Positions 1-6,710 are shown, counted from the stretch's first letter. The stretch is DNA of 13,170 bases from Bacteroidales bacterium UBA4073 (GCA_002383425.1 DFYV01000068.1:30791-43960); one strand, 5' to 3'. Numbers and translations: made by a program. The notes: generated by a model not told the origin, from the sequence alone.

Positions 1-3
1 ATT

Positions 4-80
4 TTGAACCTTGAACCTTGAACTTTGAACCTTGAACCTCGAACCCTGAACCCTGAACCTTTAACCTTTAACCTTTAACC
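4..80. repeat. Array of 11 tandem 7-bp repeats (TTGAACC family)
   Basis: Eleven consecutive 7-bp units lie in perfect register: mostly TTGAACC, then TCGAACC, two CTGAACC and three TTTAACC. Units vary at positions 1-3 and 7 while the AAC core stays constant. The array follows the 3' end of the minus-strand proline dehydrogenase gene, about 110 bp past its stop, so on that gene's coding strand it reads as GGTTCAA units. No function is known to me. It is the same family as the arrays at 2597-2687, 10917-11052 and 13082-13163, and it has no spacers, so it is not CRISPR. Confidence 0.9.
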
Positions 81-189
81 TCGAATATTATTCTTTACGA
101 AAAACATCATTTCTAATGAAATCTGGCTTTTTAGATTGGACTCATAAATAGTTAACATCCAAATAAATAGCCTTTCCAAAACATAAAAA

Positions 190-1101
190 TTATCCTCGTA
201 CGAATAATGCCTTAATAATATGGCTTGCCATTTTGGGATTTTCCTTTAAACGTCGGGTTGAGTATCCAAACCACTCCTTACCAAATGGTACATACACCCT
301 CACGGTATGTCCATTGTTCACAATTGACTGACGGAGTTCCGGGGTTACGCCATATAGCATTTGAAACTCATACTTGTGTTTAGGAGTATTGTATTTCTCT
401 ATTAGTTTATATGCACCATCAATGAGCGGTTTATCGTGGGTAGCAATACCTACATATACCCCATTCTTCAAAAGAAATTCCAGATCTTCAAGGTAGTGCT
501 GGTTAATCTCTTCGTACTTCTTGTAGGCAATCTCAGCTGGTTCAACATATATTCCCTTGCACAGCCTGTAGTTGTTGGGATGCTCATCGGTATGTATATC
601 CATAAGGTCGTTCAAATCCTTAATGGTGCGTTTGAGGTATGCCTGAAGTACCAGCCCAACGTTTTTAGGGAACTCTGCCTTTAACCTGCGGTATAGCTCT
701 ATTTCCAAAGTGGTGCAAGGGGAGTCTTCCATATCGATACGTATAAAATTGCCGTATGAAGCAGCTTTTGCTACAATTTCGCGAATGTGATTATAGCATA
801 CCTCTTTGTCGATAAGCAAACCGAACGATGTTGGTTTCAAGGAGTAATTCCCATCGATGTTTTCCTTTTGAATGGTATCAATCAATTCCATGTATTCAGC
901 CTTGTTGAATTCCGCCTCGTTCAAATCGTTAATGAACTCGCCCAAAACATCTAGGGTAACCTTAACGCCTTGGGCATTTAACTCCTTTGAAGCCCTTATA
1001 GCATCGGCTATGGATTCACCTGCAATGTAACGTTTCGAGAAAATCCACACCAATTTTTTGGGAAAGTAAGGTAGCATTGATGCTATCAATTTATTAATCA
1101 T
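190..1101 (-). CDS. Proline dehydrogenase (PRODH family)
   Basis: This 303-aa protein oxidises L-proline to delta-1-pyrroline-5-carboxylate with FAD, the first step of proline catabolism, and normally passes electrons to quinone. Its length fits the stand-alone monofunctional enzymes, without the P5C dehydrogenase half of PutA. Motifs of the PRODH barrel are visible in order: SLKPT (87-91), RIDMEDS (121-127), RLCKG (179-183), ATHDK (220-224), EFQMLYG (245-251), and the C-terminal substrate-binding segment YVPFGKEWFGYSTRRLKE (270-287) with its paired arginines. The ATG at 1101 has no Shine-Dalgarno. It lies 34 bp after the stop of the SIMPL gene on the same strand, so the two are probably co-transcribed. 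No P5C dehydrogenase gene is in view. I see no convincing hairpin terminator before the repeat array downstream. The family call is firm; the symbol is left blank because usage varies (putA, putB, fadM). Confidence 0.93.
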   Translation of the reverse strand: MINKLIASMLPYFPKKLVWIFSKRYIAGESIADAIRASKELNAQGVKVTLDVLGEFINDLNEAEFNKAEYMELIDTIQKENIDGNYSLKPTSFGLLIDKEVCYNHIREIVAKAASYGNFIRIDMEDSPCTTLEIELYRRLKAEFPKNVGLVLQAYLKRTIKDLNDLMDIHTDEHPNNYRLCKGIYVEPAEIAYKKYEEINQHYLEDLEFLLKNGVYVGIATHDKPLIDGAYKLIEKYNTPKHKYEFQMLYGVTPELRQSIVNNGHTVRVYVPFGKEWFGYSTRRLKENPKMASHIIKALFVRG

Positions 1102-1135
1102 AACACATCTAATTTAATTGGTTAGAAAATATATT

Positions 1136-1885
1136 TCATTTTATTGAGTATTCAACACTAATAACCACCCGAATCCTTTTCATAATATCGGCATTACCCC
1201 CAGCATAGGCATCGCCACCCGATAGCGATTGATCCCTATCGACAATTGTAAAAAGTCCTTGGTTTGCTTTTTTTAGCTTTCCAAGCTTAACCTTACTCTC
1301 AGCAGCAAAAGTAGCAGCAGCTTCCTGAGCATTCTGAGTGGCCTCGGTTAACATTTTGGGTTTTATTTCATTAAGCTTAGTAAAGTAGTACTGTAGGTTG
1401 TTCGAATAATCGTTTTGGCTAATTACAACCCCTGCTTGAACAAGTTCATCGGTTAACCTGCTTACTTCCTGCACCTTATCGACATTTGAACTTCGAACCT
1501 GCAGCACTTTGACAATCACGTAACGAAAGTTCACATTGTCGTACCCACCATACTCATTGGCCAACTTATCATTGACCCGTATTTCACGGTTTATTATCTC
1601 ATCCTTACCGATACCTTTCGAAATCAGGAAATCTACTATCTTTTTTTGGTCGTGTTCAATACGTTTGGCCCCCTCGGTTAAATCGTTGCTTGCTGCAATA
1701 CAGCTGATATTCCAAACTGCCAGGTCAGCCTTTACCTCCCTTTCAGCAAATCCTTTTACCAGAATAGTTCTATCACCAGTCCTGAAGTTTTCAATTGATT
1801 TACCTATCAGGTAACCACCCAACCCGAATGATACTATCAGGCAAAGCGATAGTATAACAACATCCAACTTTTTCATGGCAATCAT
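1136..1885 (-). CDS. Membrane-anchored SIMPL-domain (DUF541) protein
   Basis: This 249-aa protein has one N-terminal hydrophobic segment (about residues 7-29, ending in GLGGYLIGKSI). A SIMPL/DUF541 domain (YggE-like) follows, beginning near RTILVKGFAEREVKADLAVW and ending in a basic strand IMKRIRVVISVEYSIK. The family is periplasmic or membrane-tethered and its biochemical role is poorly defined. An uncleaved anchor is likelier than a signal peptide because no clear cleavage site follows. Two starts are possible: ATG at 1885 (MIAMKKL) and ATG at 1876 (MKKL). The second gives the more typical membrane-protein N-terminus and lies 16 nt after a TAACTTTG box. No Shine-Dalgarno precedes either. 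The gene is first in a two-gene unit with proline dehydrogenase. The family is clear; its functional link to proline use is not. Confidence 0.85.
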   Translation of the reverse strand: MIAMKKLDVVILSLCLIVSFGLGGYLIGKSIENFRTGDRTILVKGFAEREVKADLAVWNISCIAASNDLTEGAKRIEHDQKKIVDFLISKGIGKDEIINREIRVNDKLANEYGGYDNVNFRYVIVKVLQVRSSNVDKVQEVSRLTDELVQAGVVISQNDYSNNLQYYFTKLNEIKPKMLTEATQNAQEAAATFAAESKVKLGKLKKANQGLFTIVDRDQSLSGGDAYAGGNADIMKRIRVVISVEYSIK

Positions 1886-1892
1886 TTTTTTG

Positions 1893-1900
1893 CAAAGTTA
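1893..1900 (-). promoter_or_regulatory. Possible -7 box (TAACTTTG) of the SIMPL-proline dehydrogenase unit
   Basis: On the minus strand TAACTTTG matches the Bacteroidota -7 consensus TAnnTTTG. The box ends 7 bp before the ATG at 1885 and 16 bp before the ATG at 1876. Transcription would start almost on the first ATG, giving a leaderless mRNA or a leader of about a dozen bases to the second ATG. No good -33 TTTG is visible at the usual distance, so the call is tentative. Confidence 0.4.
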
Positions 1901-1968
1901 TCGAAAGCAATGATAACACCATAATTTCAGCCGTATTATTGCAACGTTACTTTTTCACAGAGCAAAAC

Positions 1969-1991
1969 TATCTTTGATAAACCCAAAGATA
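1969..1991. promoter_or_regulatory. Palindrome of two opposed TATCTTTG boxes
   Basis: TATCTTTG at 1969-1976 and its exact reverse complement CAAAGATA at 1984-1991 are separated by 7 bp. Each half matches the Bacteroidota -7 consensus, one facing right and one facing left. Neither has a clear TTTG about 19 bp upstream. It could be a paired promoter element, an operator or simply a small hairpin. Confidence 0.35.
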
Positions 1992-2004
1992 TATGAGTTC
2001 AGTC

Positions 2005-2049
2005 TATAAAGTTTATAAAGTTCATAAAGTTCATAAAGTTTATAAAGTT
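2005..2049. repeat. Five tandem 9-bp repeats (TATAAAGTT)
   Basis: Five perfectly phased 9-bp units, [T/C]ATAAAGTT, lie back to back. Because 9 is divisible by 3 the array stays open in frame and produces a YKV/HKV-repeat in the plus-strand open frame beginning at 1993, which is otherwise unconvincing. The unit shares the AAGTT element with the heptamer arrays but has a different period. Confidence 0.85.
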
Positions 2050-2483
2050 AAAACAAATTTTACAACGTTTTTTATAATGCTGATAATTAAAAACATAGCT
2101 TGTTTTGCTAAAATAAACATGCTTTTTATACCGGACTCATATATGTTTTGTGAAATAGAATTAGGTTTTCGCTTCATTACTGTTCTGAATTGGAGTTTGT
2201 GTAAAAACGATAACACTTTTGCATGCGACCATGTAAATCGAAAATTTCGGGGTAACACTTCCATGTACCCACCTACAACTATGTCTGCGACTTCGTCGTA
2301 TATAAATAGCGGCTTTTCGACCTCGTAAAACTTAGATGAAATGGGTCATACATGGTTGTTTTCTCATAATATCAGAGTTCCTGACTTAATAGCAATATTT
2401 ACCCCGTTGAAAACAGCTTTAAGGAATCATAAATGCGTAAATATATGTATGACAATAGATTAAATTCGTTAGTTTTCGCAAGC

Positions 2484-2555
2484 TTAACCCCGTTGGATAT
2501 GTGCTTAATTTAAAACATTTTGCGCTTTATCATTTAAATTATCCTACGGGGTTAA
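2484..2555. repeat. Inverted repeat with CCCCGT/ACGGGG arms
   Basis: The left arm TTAACCCCGTTGGAT (2484-2498) pairs with the right arm ATCCTACGGGGTTAA (2541-2555) with one mismatch, around a 42-bp AT-rich loop. A further partial copy, TTTACCCCGTTGAAA, lies at 2398-2412, and CTACGG recurs just after the right arm (2559-2564). This resembles a small dispersed palindromic (REP or MITE-like) element. The loop is too long and no T-run is placed for a terminator. Confidence 0.6.
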
Positions 2556-2596
2556 TTTCTACGGAGATAAAATGTCGCAAACTTTTATGCCAAAAA

Positions 2597-2687
2597 TAAC
2601 CGTTAACCGTTAACCATTTTTCCCTACAATGGTCAACCGTAAACCATCGACCGTCAACTATTTTCCATGACAGCGAACAACGAACGA
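2597..2687. repeat. Composite heptamer array (TAACCGT, TCAACCG and CGAACAA units)
   Basis: Three phased units, TAACCGT, TAACCGT and TAACCAT (2597-2617), come first. After a gap four phased units follow at 2633-2660 (TCAACCG, TAAACCA, TCGACCG, TCAACTA), then a TTTTCC-containing spacer, then CGAACAA and CGAACGA (2674-2687). The order of unit types (TCAACyr, TTTTCC, CGAACAA) is the same as at 11005-11052. It lies 30 bp past the stop of the minus-strand gene at 2718. Confidence 0.8.
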
Positions 2688-2717
2688 CTCTCAATTGAAC
2701 CTCAAAAAAAATAAATC

Positions 2718-3464
2718 TTAAAAATAATTGTAATCATTATCGTATAATATATCCTTTATCTTTTTTTGCAATCTATATGAAAATTTTTCTAATGGCATTT
2801 TTTGAAGTGATTGCTTTACCATTTCATTATTGTTATTAATATACAATACCCTAAATATTTCTGTAAACCATTGACGTGTAGTTTGATTTGATTTTGTTTC
2901 AAGCAAATCTTTAACTAAGGCTTTTACGATTCCCGAATTTATTTCATTTTTTGATATAATTCTTAGCACTTTTACCTTATGGTGTACTTCTTCTAAAGAT
3001 TTTGGAAAAGGTAAAGATTTAAAGTACTTATTCATTAATTTTTCAGCTTCCTTATTTCCACATGCAGTTAATACGGATAGACTATTTAATGCTTCAATTT
3101 GTATATTTTTATTTTCATTTTTTAAATAAATCCTATATTCCTCTATTGATTTGTTTTTTAATAGTTTAACTAAAACTTCACCAGAAATAGCTTCGTTTTC
3201 AATTTCAGTTTCAGTTTCATCCTCATCAAATATCACACTCATTTCAAATTTTTCACACGTATTATCATTTCCGTTAAATTTTTTCTTTTCTATTAAACTT
3301 AAACAGATTTGATAGTTTTGTTTTTCAAGCAACTCATCAATATATGGTTCGAATTCAGGATCGTTTAAACATATTCCTTCTTCAGTAGGTCCATCTACGA
3401 AATATGGAAAGAAATAATTGCAGTTTATACAAACATTTTCTTCAGTAGTTTTCATAACAATCAT
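2718..3464 (-). CDS. Unknown protein with N-terminal Cys cluster and helical C-terminus
   Basis: I do not recognise this 248-aa soluble protein. The N-terminal 75 residues carry five cysteines, C12xxC15, C32 (in GICLNDPEFEP), C54 and C70 (in TCEKFE), an arrangement that could bind zinc or an Fe-S cluster. A very acidic linker follows (about 79-96, many D and E), then a lysine- and leucine-rich, probably all-helical region (97-245) that reads like HEAT-type repeats. No membrane segment or signal peptide is evident. Base composition is much poorer in GC than in the etf genes (one hand-counted 60-base line is 25% against 43% in etfB). With the recombinase remnant 30 bp upstream on the same strand, this suggests transfer. 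Start is ATG 3464 or ATG 3455 (MKTTEEN); neither has a Shine-Dalgarno. Confidence 0.75.
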   Translation of the reverse strand: MIVMKTTEENVCINCNYFFPYFVDGPTEEGICLNDPEFEPYIDELLEKQNYQICLSLIEKKKFNGNDNTCEKFEMSVIFDEDETETEIENEAISGEVLVKLLKNKSIEEYRIYLKNENKNIQIEALNSLSVLTACGNKEAEKLMNKYFKSLPFPKSLEEVHHKVKVLRIISKNEINSGIVKALVKDLLETKSNQTTRQWFTEIFRVLYINNNNEMVKQSLQKMPLEKFSYRLQKKIKDILYDNDYNYF

Positions 3465-3494
3465 TTATTTTTTACCATCACTTCATCGGAATCT

Positions 3495-3677
3495 TTATGT
3501 TATATTATTTAAACTTTTCATGCTCACATGGGTATATAACTCTGTAGTCCGACTGCTCTTATGCCCCATAAATTCCAGTATATAACGCACATCTGTACCA
3601 ACTTCAAGCTGATGGGTGTCATAGCTGTGTCGTGAACAATGAAGCATAAAGGTATGGTTCTTTTGCATTTTTTCCAA
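3495..3677 (-). pseudogene. Remnant of a tyrosine recombinase/integrase (C-terminal catalytic part)
   Basis: About 60 codons match the C-terminal end of phage-type tyrosine recombinases. Visible are HxxR (H13-C-S-R16 in HCSRHSYDTHQLEVGTD), the late histidine in EFMGHKSSRTTELYTHVS (H39) and the nucleophile tyrosine Y48. The N-terminal DNA-binding domain and the first catalytic arginine are missing. An in-frame TAA at 3683-3681, two codons before the TTG at 3677, closes the frame, and no more recombinase sequence is seen upstream. The C-terminus is close to full length. It cannot be an active integrase and is read here as the scar of an excised or decayed mobile element. A short ORF could still be translated from ATG 3668, but nothing shows it is. 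Confidence 0.85.
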
Positions 3678-3783
3678 ATTTTATTTAAGCAGAATTCAAG
3701 TCACAAATACAACTTTTTTTATTTTGCAAAAATAGCAATAAAAATTCATTAGGTGTTAAAAAGTATAATTTGTTTATTATTCA

Positions 3784-3814
3784 TTTGGTTTTTTTAAAAT
3801 AATTTGTATATTTG
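3784..3814 (+). promoter_or_regulatory. Strong Bacteroidota-type promoter driving a short transcript
   Basis: TTTG at 3784-3787 and TATATTTG at 3807-3814 are separated by exactly 19 bp, matching the TTTG-N19-TAnnTTTG consensus. Predicted transcription begins near 3820 and runs right. There is no plus-strand gene of normal size downstream for over 6 kb, and a perfect intrinsic terminator sits at 3918-3948, so the promoter appears to serve a short RNA. Confidence 0.7.
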
Positions 3815-3853
3815 CATACGAATGCTTTTAAAGCAAGATACAAAAGGTTTTTC

Positions 3854-3898
3854 ATGATAGATTTTAAAAGTTCTTTTTCAAGCATAAATACAAGATAA
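3854..3898 (+). CDS. Possible 14-aa small ORF inside the candidate RNA
   Basis: ATG at 3854 opens MIDFKSSFSSINTR and stops at TAA 3896-3898. An AAAAGG sequence 7 bp before the ATG could act as a weak Shine-Dalgarno, which is notable because the other genes here lack one. The peptide has no recognisable motif. The frame is short enough to occur by chance; it is listed because it lies wholly between the promoter and the terminator. Confidence 0.2.
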   Translation: MIDFKSSFSSINTR

Positions 3899-3917
3899 AC
3901 ATAGAAAAGCAGGATAG

Positions 3918-3948
3918 GCCCTCACAACATCTGTGAGGGCTTTTATTT
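3918..3948 (+). terminator. Intrinsic terminator of the candidate small RNA
   Basis: A perfect 9-bp stem, GCCCTCACA (3918-3926) with TGTGAGGGC (3932-3940), encloses the loop ACATC and is followed by TTTTATTT. It is G/C-rich in a very AT-rich setting and is oriented to stop plus-strand transcription. Confidence 0.85.
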
Positions 3949-4009
3949 CATTGACTATTATCAGCAACTTTCATGCAAACTACCTAATATGTTTGCACGC
4001 ATGACAAAC

Positions 4010-4041
4010 AAAAAAACTGCCCTTTTTGGACAGCCTTTTTT
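4010..4041 (-). terminator. Intrinsic terminator of the etf operon (possibly bidirectional)
   Basis: On the minus strand, CTGTCC, loop AAAAA and GGGCAG (4033-4017, one G-U pair) are followed by seven T residues. It lies about 20-50 bp past the stop of the acyl-CoA dehydrogenase gene at 4062, the last gene of the five-gene unit. On the plus strand the same stem is followed by CC and six T, so it could also back up the small-RNA terminator. Confidence 0.75.
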
Positions 4042-4061
4042 GTTACGCGTTGCAGATTTTA

Positions 4062-5840
4062 TTAGAACTTATACTCATTATCATCAATCAGCTTATCGGC
4101 TATTCTGCGGCGTGCATCCTTAACGTTAACCGCTGGAACCATGCAGAGCCTATCAATTGCTGCAATTAAACTGCTTAAGTCAGGCTCCATTGCAAAAGAA
4201 TTAGCAGCGTCCATGGCGTTTTTGCGAACACGGTCTGTGGCATCGTAAAGGAACACATCAAGTATATCTTTGTAAATGCCAATATTTTGGTAACCCATTG
4301 CCTCGAGCTTCTTAACCCTTAGGGCAAGTGACTCGGCTACGTACAAATCCATAATAATATTGCTAATGTTATTCTGAACTTCCTGCTCACTGGCAAACTG
4401 TTTGCCAAAAGCCTTACTGGCACCATAAATGCCAAGCATGGCAACCTTTTTGATGTTACGGATTGCTTGCATTTTTTGTCCGTAGTAGTCGCTTGAGCCA
4501 ACTTCAGCTACAATACCATCGAGGTTACTGTAAAGCTGCTCAGCCTGGCCCATCAGGTCGAAATCGCCCTTTAGGGATCGTTTGATAGCGGTATCAATAA
4601 CCAGCAAGCGGTTAATTTCATTGGTACCTTCAAAGATGCGGTTAATGCGTGAATCGCGATAGCTTCGCTCAACATTCATCTCGGCAGAGTAACCCATTCC
4701 CCCATGAATTTGCACTCCTTCGTCAACCACGAAGTCAAGCATCTCCGAACCATTAACCTTGAGGATGGCATCCTCAACCGCATAGTGGCTAATGGCATCA
4801 ATTGCAGCACGGCCATACTCACAGCCTTCAGCCCTGTACTTTTCTATTAAGTCATCAATATCCTGGCTAACCCGGTAAATTGCCGACTCGTGTGCGAATG
4901 TTCTGATGACCATTTCGGCAAGTTTATGCTTAATGGCACCAAAGTTGGCTATTTTGGTATTGAACTGTTTACGCTCATTGGCATAGCGTACCGATTGGGT
5001 AATGGTTTCCTTAGCTGCACCAATCACGTTAGCGCCAAGTTTCATGCGTCCCATGTGTAAAATGCTAAGGGCAATACGGAACCCTTCACCGCGATTACCA
5101 AGCATGTTTTCAACCGGAACTTTCACATCGTTGTAGTAAACCTGTGCAGTTGATGAGCCTTTAATTCCCATTTTATGCTCATCGGGGCCAATTACCACGC
5201 CAGGCCACTTACTTTCGACAATGAATGCGCTTAACACGCGGTCGTTTTCAACCTTGGCAAAAACCACCTGGGTATCGGCAAAACCTGCATTGGTAATCCA
5301 CATCTTTTGGCCATTCAGTATGTAGTATTTACCATCGTCGGAGAGTTTTGCAGTAGTTTTTCCTGAGTTAGCATCGCTACCAGCACCAGGTTCGGTTAAG
5401 CAGTAAGCTCCTATTAGTTCACCGGTTGCAAGGCGCGATACGTACTTCTGACGCTGCTCCTCATTACCGTAGTACAGAATAGGCATAGTGCCAATTCCAC
5501 AGTGACACATGTATGCCACCGAAAAAGAATACCCTGCACCTGTAACCTCAGCAACAAGCATCTGGGTAATAAAATTCTGGCCAAAACCATTATATTTTTC
5601 CGGTACTGCAATACCAAGCATGCCGAGTTCACCTGACTTTTTCAAAATATTTTTCATGAGTTCACGATCGCCCTTATCGATATCGTTTAGCCGAGGGTAA
5701 ACCTCTGCCTCTATGAAATCGCGGCAGGTTTGAGCAATCATTCTCTGTTCTTCGTTGAATTCTTCGGGAATAAAAATGTCGTTAGCGTCTATCTCGTTAA
5801 CAATAAATTCGCCACTTTTAAGTAATTTCCTTTCGCTCAT
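4062..5840 (-). CDS. Acyl-CoA dehydrogenase (long form with C-terminal extension)
   Basis: This 592-aa FAD enzyme forms the alpha,beta double bond of acyl-CoA in beta-oxidation. Family motifs are AYCLTEPGAGSDANSGKT (145-162), the FAD/substrate loop MWITNAGFAD (180-189), the arginine-containing YANERKQF (286-293), and QIHGGMGYSAEMNVERSYRD (377-396) followed by RIFEGTNEINR (401-411). By alignment to medium-chain enzymes E404 is the likely catalytic base. The chain is about 200 residues longer than the usual 380-400; the extra C-terminal domain (from about 430) recalls VLCAD/ACAD9-like and Bacteroidota enzymes and may aid membrane association. It is the last gene of the etf operon, 24 bp after the CCG-protein gene, and its electrons should go to EtfAB. 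The ATG at 5840 lacks a Shine-Dalgarno. Substrate chain length cannot be read from sequence. Confidence 0.95.
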   Translation of the reverse strand: MSERKLLKSGEFIVNEIDANDIFIPEEFNEEQRMIAQTCRDFIEAEVYPRLNDIDKGDRELMKNILKKSGELGMLGIAVPEKYNGFGQNFITQMLVAEVTGAGYSFSVAYMCHCGIGTMPILYYGNEEQRQKYVSRLATGELIGAYCLTEPGAGSDANSGKTTAKLSDDGKYYILNGQKMWITNAGFADTQVVFAKVENDRVLSAFIVESKWPGVVIGPDEHKMGIKGSSTAQVYYNDVKVPVENMLGNRGEGFRIALSILHMGRMKLGANVIGAAKETITQSVRYANERKQFNTKIANFGAIKHKLAEMVIRTFAHESAIYRVSQDIDDLIEKYRAEGCEYGRAAIDAISHYAVEDAILKVNGSEMLDFVVDEGVQIHGGMGYSAEMNVERSYRDSRINRIFEGTNEINRLLVIDTAIKRSLKGDFDLMGQAEQLYSNLDGIVAEVGSSDYYGQKMQAIRNIKKVAMLGIYGASKAFGKQFASEQEVQNNISNIIMDLYVAESLALRVKKLEAMGYQNIGIYKDILDVFLYDATDRVRKNAMDAANSFAMEPDLSSLIAAIDRLCMVPAVNVKDARRRIADKLIDDNEYKF

Positions 5841-5849
5841 AGCTATTTG

Positions 5850-5877
5850 GTTTAAAGTTTGAAGTTATAGATTTAAA
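5850..5877. repeat. Mini heptamer array at an operon junction
   Basis: Four phased 7-bp units GTTTAAA, GTTTGAA, GTTATAG and ATTTAAA fill most of the 24-bp gap between two operon genes and run over the stop codon of the CCG-protein gene (stop at 5865-5867). Units are degenerate, so chance in an AT-rich gap is possible. Confidence 0.4.
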
Positions 5878-6659
5878 GTATCGGCAATTAGTTCAGCAAT
5901 ATCCATGTTTCTCATTTTTTCTTCCTGGTTTTTATACTTAATGCCATCGGTCATCATGGTCATGCAGAATGGACATGCTGTGGCAACAATATCGGGATTA
6001 ACCTTTAACACGTCCTCCATGCGTTCAATAAAAACCTCCTTGTGACCCTTTTCGGCTTCCTTAAACATTTGTGCACCACCAGCTCCGCAACAGAGCGCAA
6101 AGCTACGGTTGCGTTCCATCTCTACCAGATTACCACCCAATTTCTTTATGATGTTACGGGGTTGCTCATAAATACCATTTGCACGGCCTAAGTAGCATGG
6201 ATCGTGATACGTTATTTTAATCTCCTTGAACTTTCCCGTATCGAGTTTCAGCTTACCCTCATCAATAAACCTACTCAATAAATCGACATAATTGATAACC
6301 TCAAAATCGGCTCCTAAATCGGGATACTCATTCTTAAAAGTGTTAAAGCAATGCGGGCAGGTGGTTATCACCTTTTTTATGTCATAAGCCTTGAAAAGTT
6401 CAATAATTTGTAGGGCCTGCATCTGGAATAGCATTTCGTTTCCAGCTCTACGGGCAGGATCACCGGTACAGGTTTCTTCCTTACCCAAAACCGCAAAGCT
6501 AACATTAAGATGAACCAGTATTTTGGTAAAAGCACGGGCAACTTTTTTATAGCGGTCGTCGAAAGCACCGGCACAACCAACCCAGTATAGATATTCGGGT
6601 TTCTCACCTCGGGCAAAAAGATCGGCCATTACGGGTACTTCTATCTTGCGTGTTTCCAT
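5865..6659 (-). CDS. CCG-domain (HdrB-like) Fe-S protein of the ETF:quinone oxidoreductase
   Basis: This 264-aa soluble protein has two cysteine-rich CCG domains, as in HdrB, GlpC, LutA and DUF224 proteins. The first has C29 (YWVGCAG), C64 (in TCTGDPARRAGNE, where CC is replaced by TC) and C101PHC104. The second is canonical: C155 (HDPCYLGR), C190-C191 (CCGAGGAQMF) and C229PFC232. The second set can hold a noncubane [4Fe-4S] cluster as in HdrB; the first is the CTGDP variant seen in electron-transfer DUF224 proteins. No membrane segment is present. It lies 51 bp downstream of the membrane Fe-S gene and 24 bp upstream of the acyl-CoA dehydrogenase. In the fused DUF224/EMO proteins this domain forms the C-terminal half, so it probably works as a subunit with the preceding gene product, accepting electrons from EtfAB. 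ATG at 6659 is the natural start. Confidence 0.87.
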   Translation of the reverse strand: METRKIEVPVMADLFARGEKPEYLYWVGCAGAFDDRYKKVARAFTKILVHLNVSFAVLGKEETCTGDPARRAGNEMLFQMQALQIIELFKAYDIKKVITTCPHCFNTFKNEYPDLGADFEVINYVDLLSRFIDEGKLKLDTGKFKEIKITYHDPCYLGRANGIYEQPRNIIKKLGGNLVEMERNRSFALCCGAGGAQMFKEAEKGHKEVFIERMEDVLKVNPDIVATACPFCMTMMTDGIKYKNQEEKMRNMDIAELIADTLNL

Positions 6660-6710
6660 TTTTGCGAATCGTTAAGCGTTTGATGTGATAAATAGTAATA
6701 CGGAAAATGA

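Larger units (their letters stand above)
1886..2717. other. Long intergenic region (832 bp) with repeats and no convincing gene
   Basis: From left to right this stretch holds a -7-like box, a palindrome of two opposed TATCTTTG boxes (1969-1991), five 9-bp repeats (2005-2049), an inverted repeat around CCCCGT motifs (2401-2555) and a heptamer array (2597-2687). Two overlapping open frames of about 75-110 codons, on opposite strands in 1993-2335, lack a recognisable domain and look accidental. The minus-strand one is open from about 2335 to 2040 and contains the stretch EVEKPLFIYDEVADIVVGGY, which could be a decayed coding fragment. I cannot place it in a family. Confidence 0.6.
3820..3948 (+). 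ncRNA. Candidate small RNA of about 130 nt
   Basis: The boundaries are inferred from a consensus promoter (3784-3814) and a perfect intrinsic terminator (stem 3918-3926/3932-3940, then TTTTATTT). The predicted RNA starts with a short hairpin TGCTTTTAAAGCA (3823-3835), has an A/U-rich middle with the heptamer CAAGATA twice (3834-3840 and 3891-3897), and ends in the terminator stem. It contains a 14-codon ORF at 3854. It matches no RNA family that I recognise. It could be a trans-acting sRNA, a tiny-protein mRNA or a relic regulatory RNA of the mobile element whose integrase remnant lies alongside. It runs tail-to-tail with the acyl-CoA dehydrogenase gene. Confidence 0.5.

Noticed and set aside
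4..80. CRISPR array
   Set aside because: Units are contiguous 7-mers with no spacers and no cas genes are present.
100..125. Hairpin ATTTC-TAAT-GAAAT after proline dehydrogenase as a terminator
   Set aside because: Only 5 A/T-rich pairs and no well-placed long T-run; too weak to call.
1486..1500. Two heptamer-like units (TTGAACT, TCGAACC) inside the SIMPL gene
   Set aside because: Only two units and they are explained by conserved coding sequence; probably chance.
1993..2328. Plus-strand open frame of 111 codons beginning with YKV/HKV repeats
   Set aside because: The start is a translation of the 9-bp repeat array and the rest shows no domain, poor codon pattern and overlap with an opposite-strand frame.
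2040..2335. Minus-strand open frame containing EVEKPLFIYDEVADIVVGGY
   Set aside because: Its left part is low-complexity and ends in the repeat array; no family match is recognised. Perhaps a decayed fragment, but not supportable as a gene.
3727..3734. Minus-strand TATTTTTG box that might drive the recombinase remnant and the Cys-cluster gene
   Set aside because: No TTTG at the expected distance and the region is so AT-rich that a single box is weak evidence.
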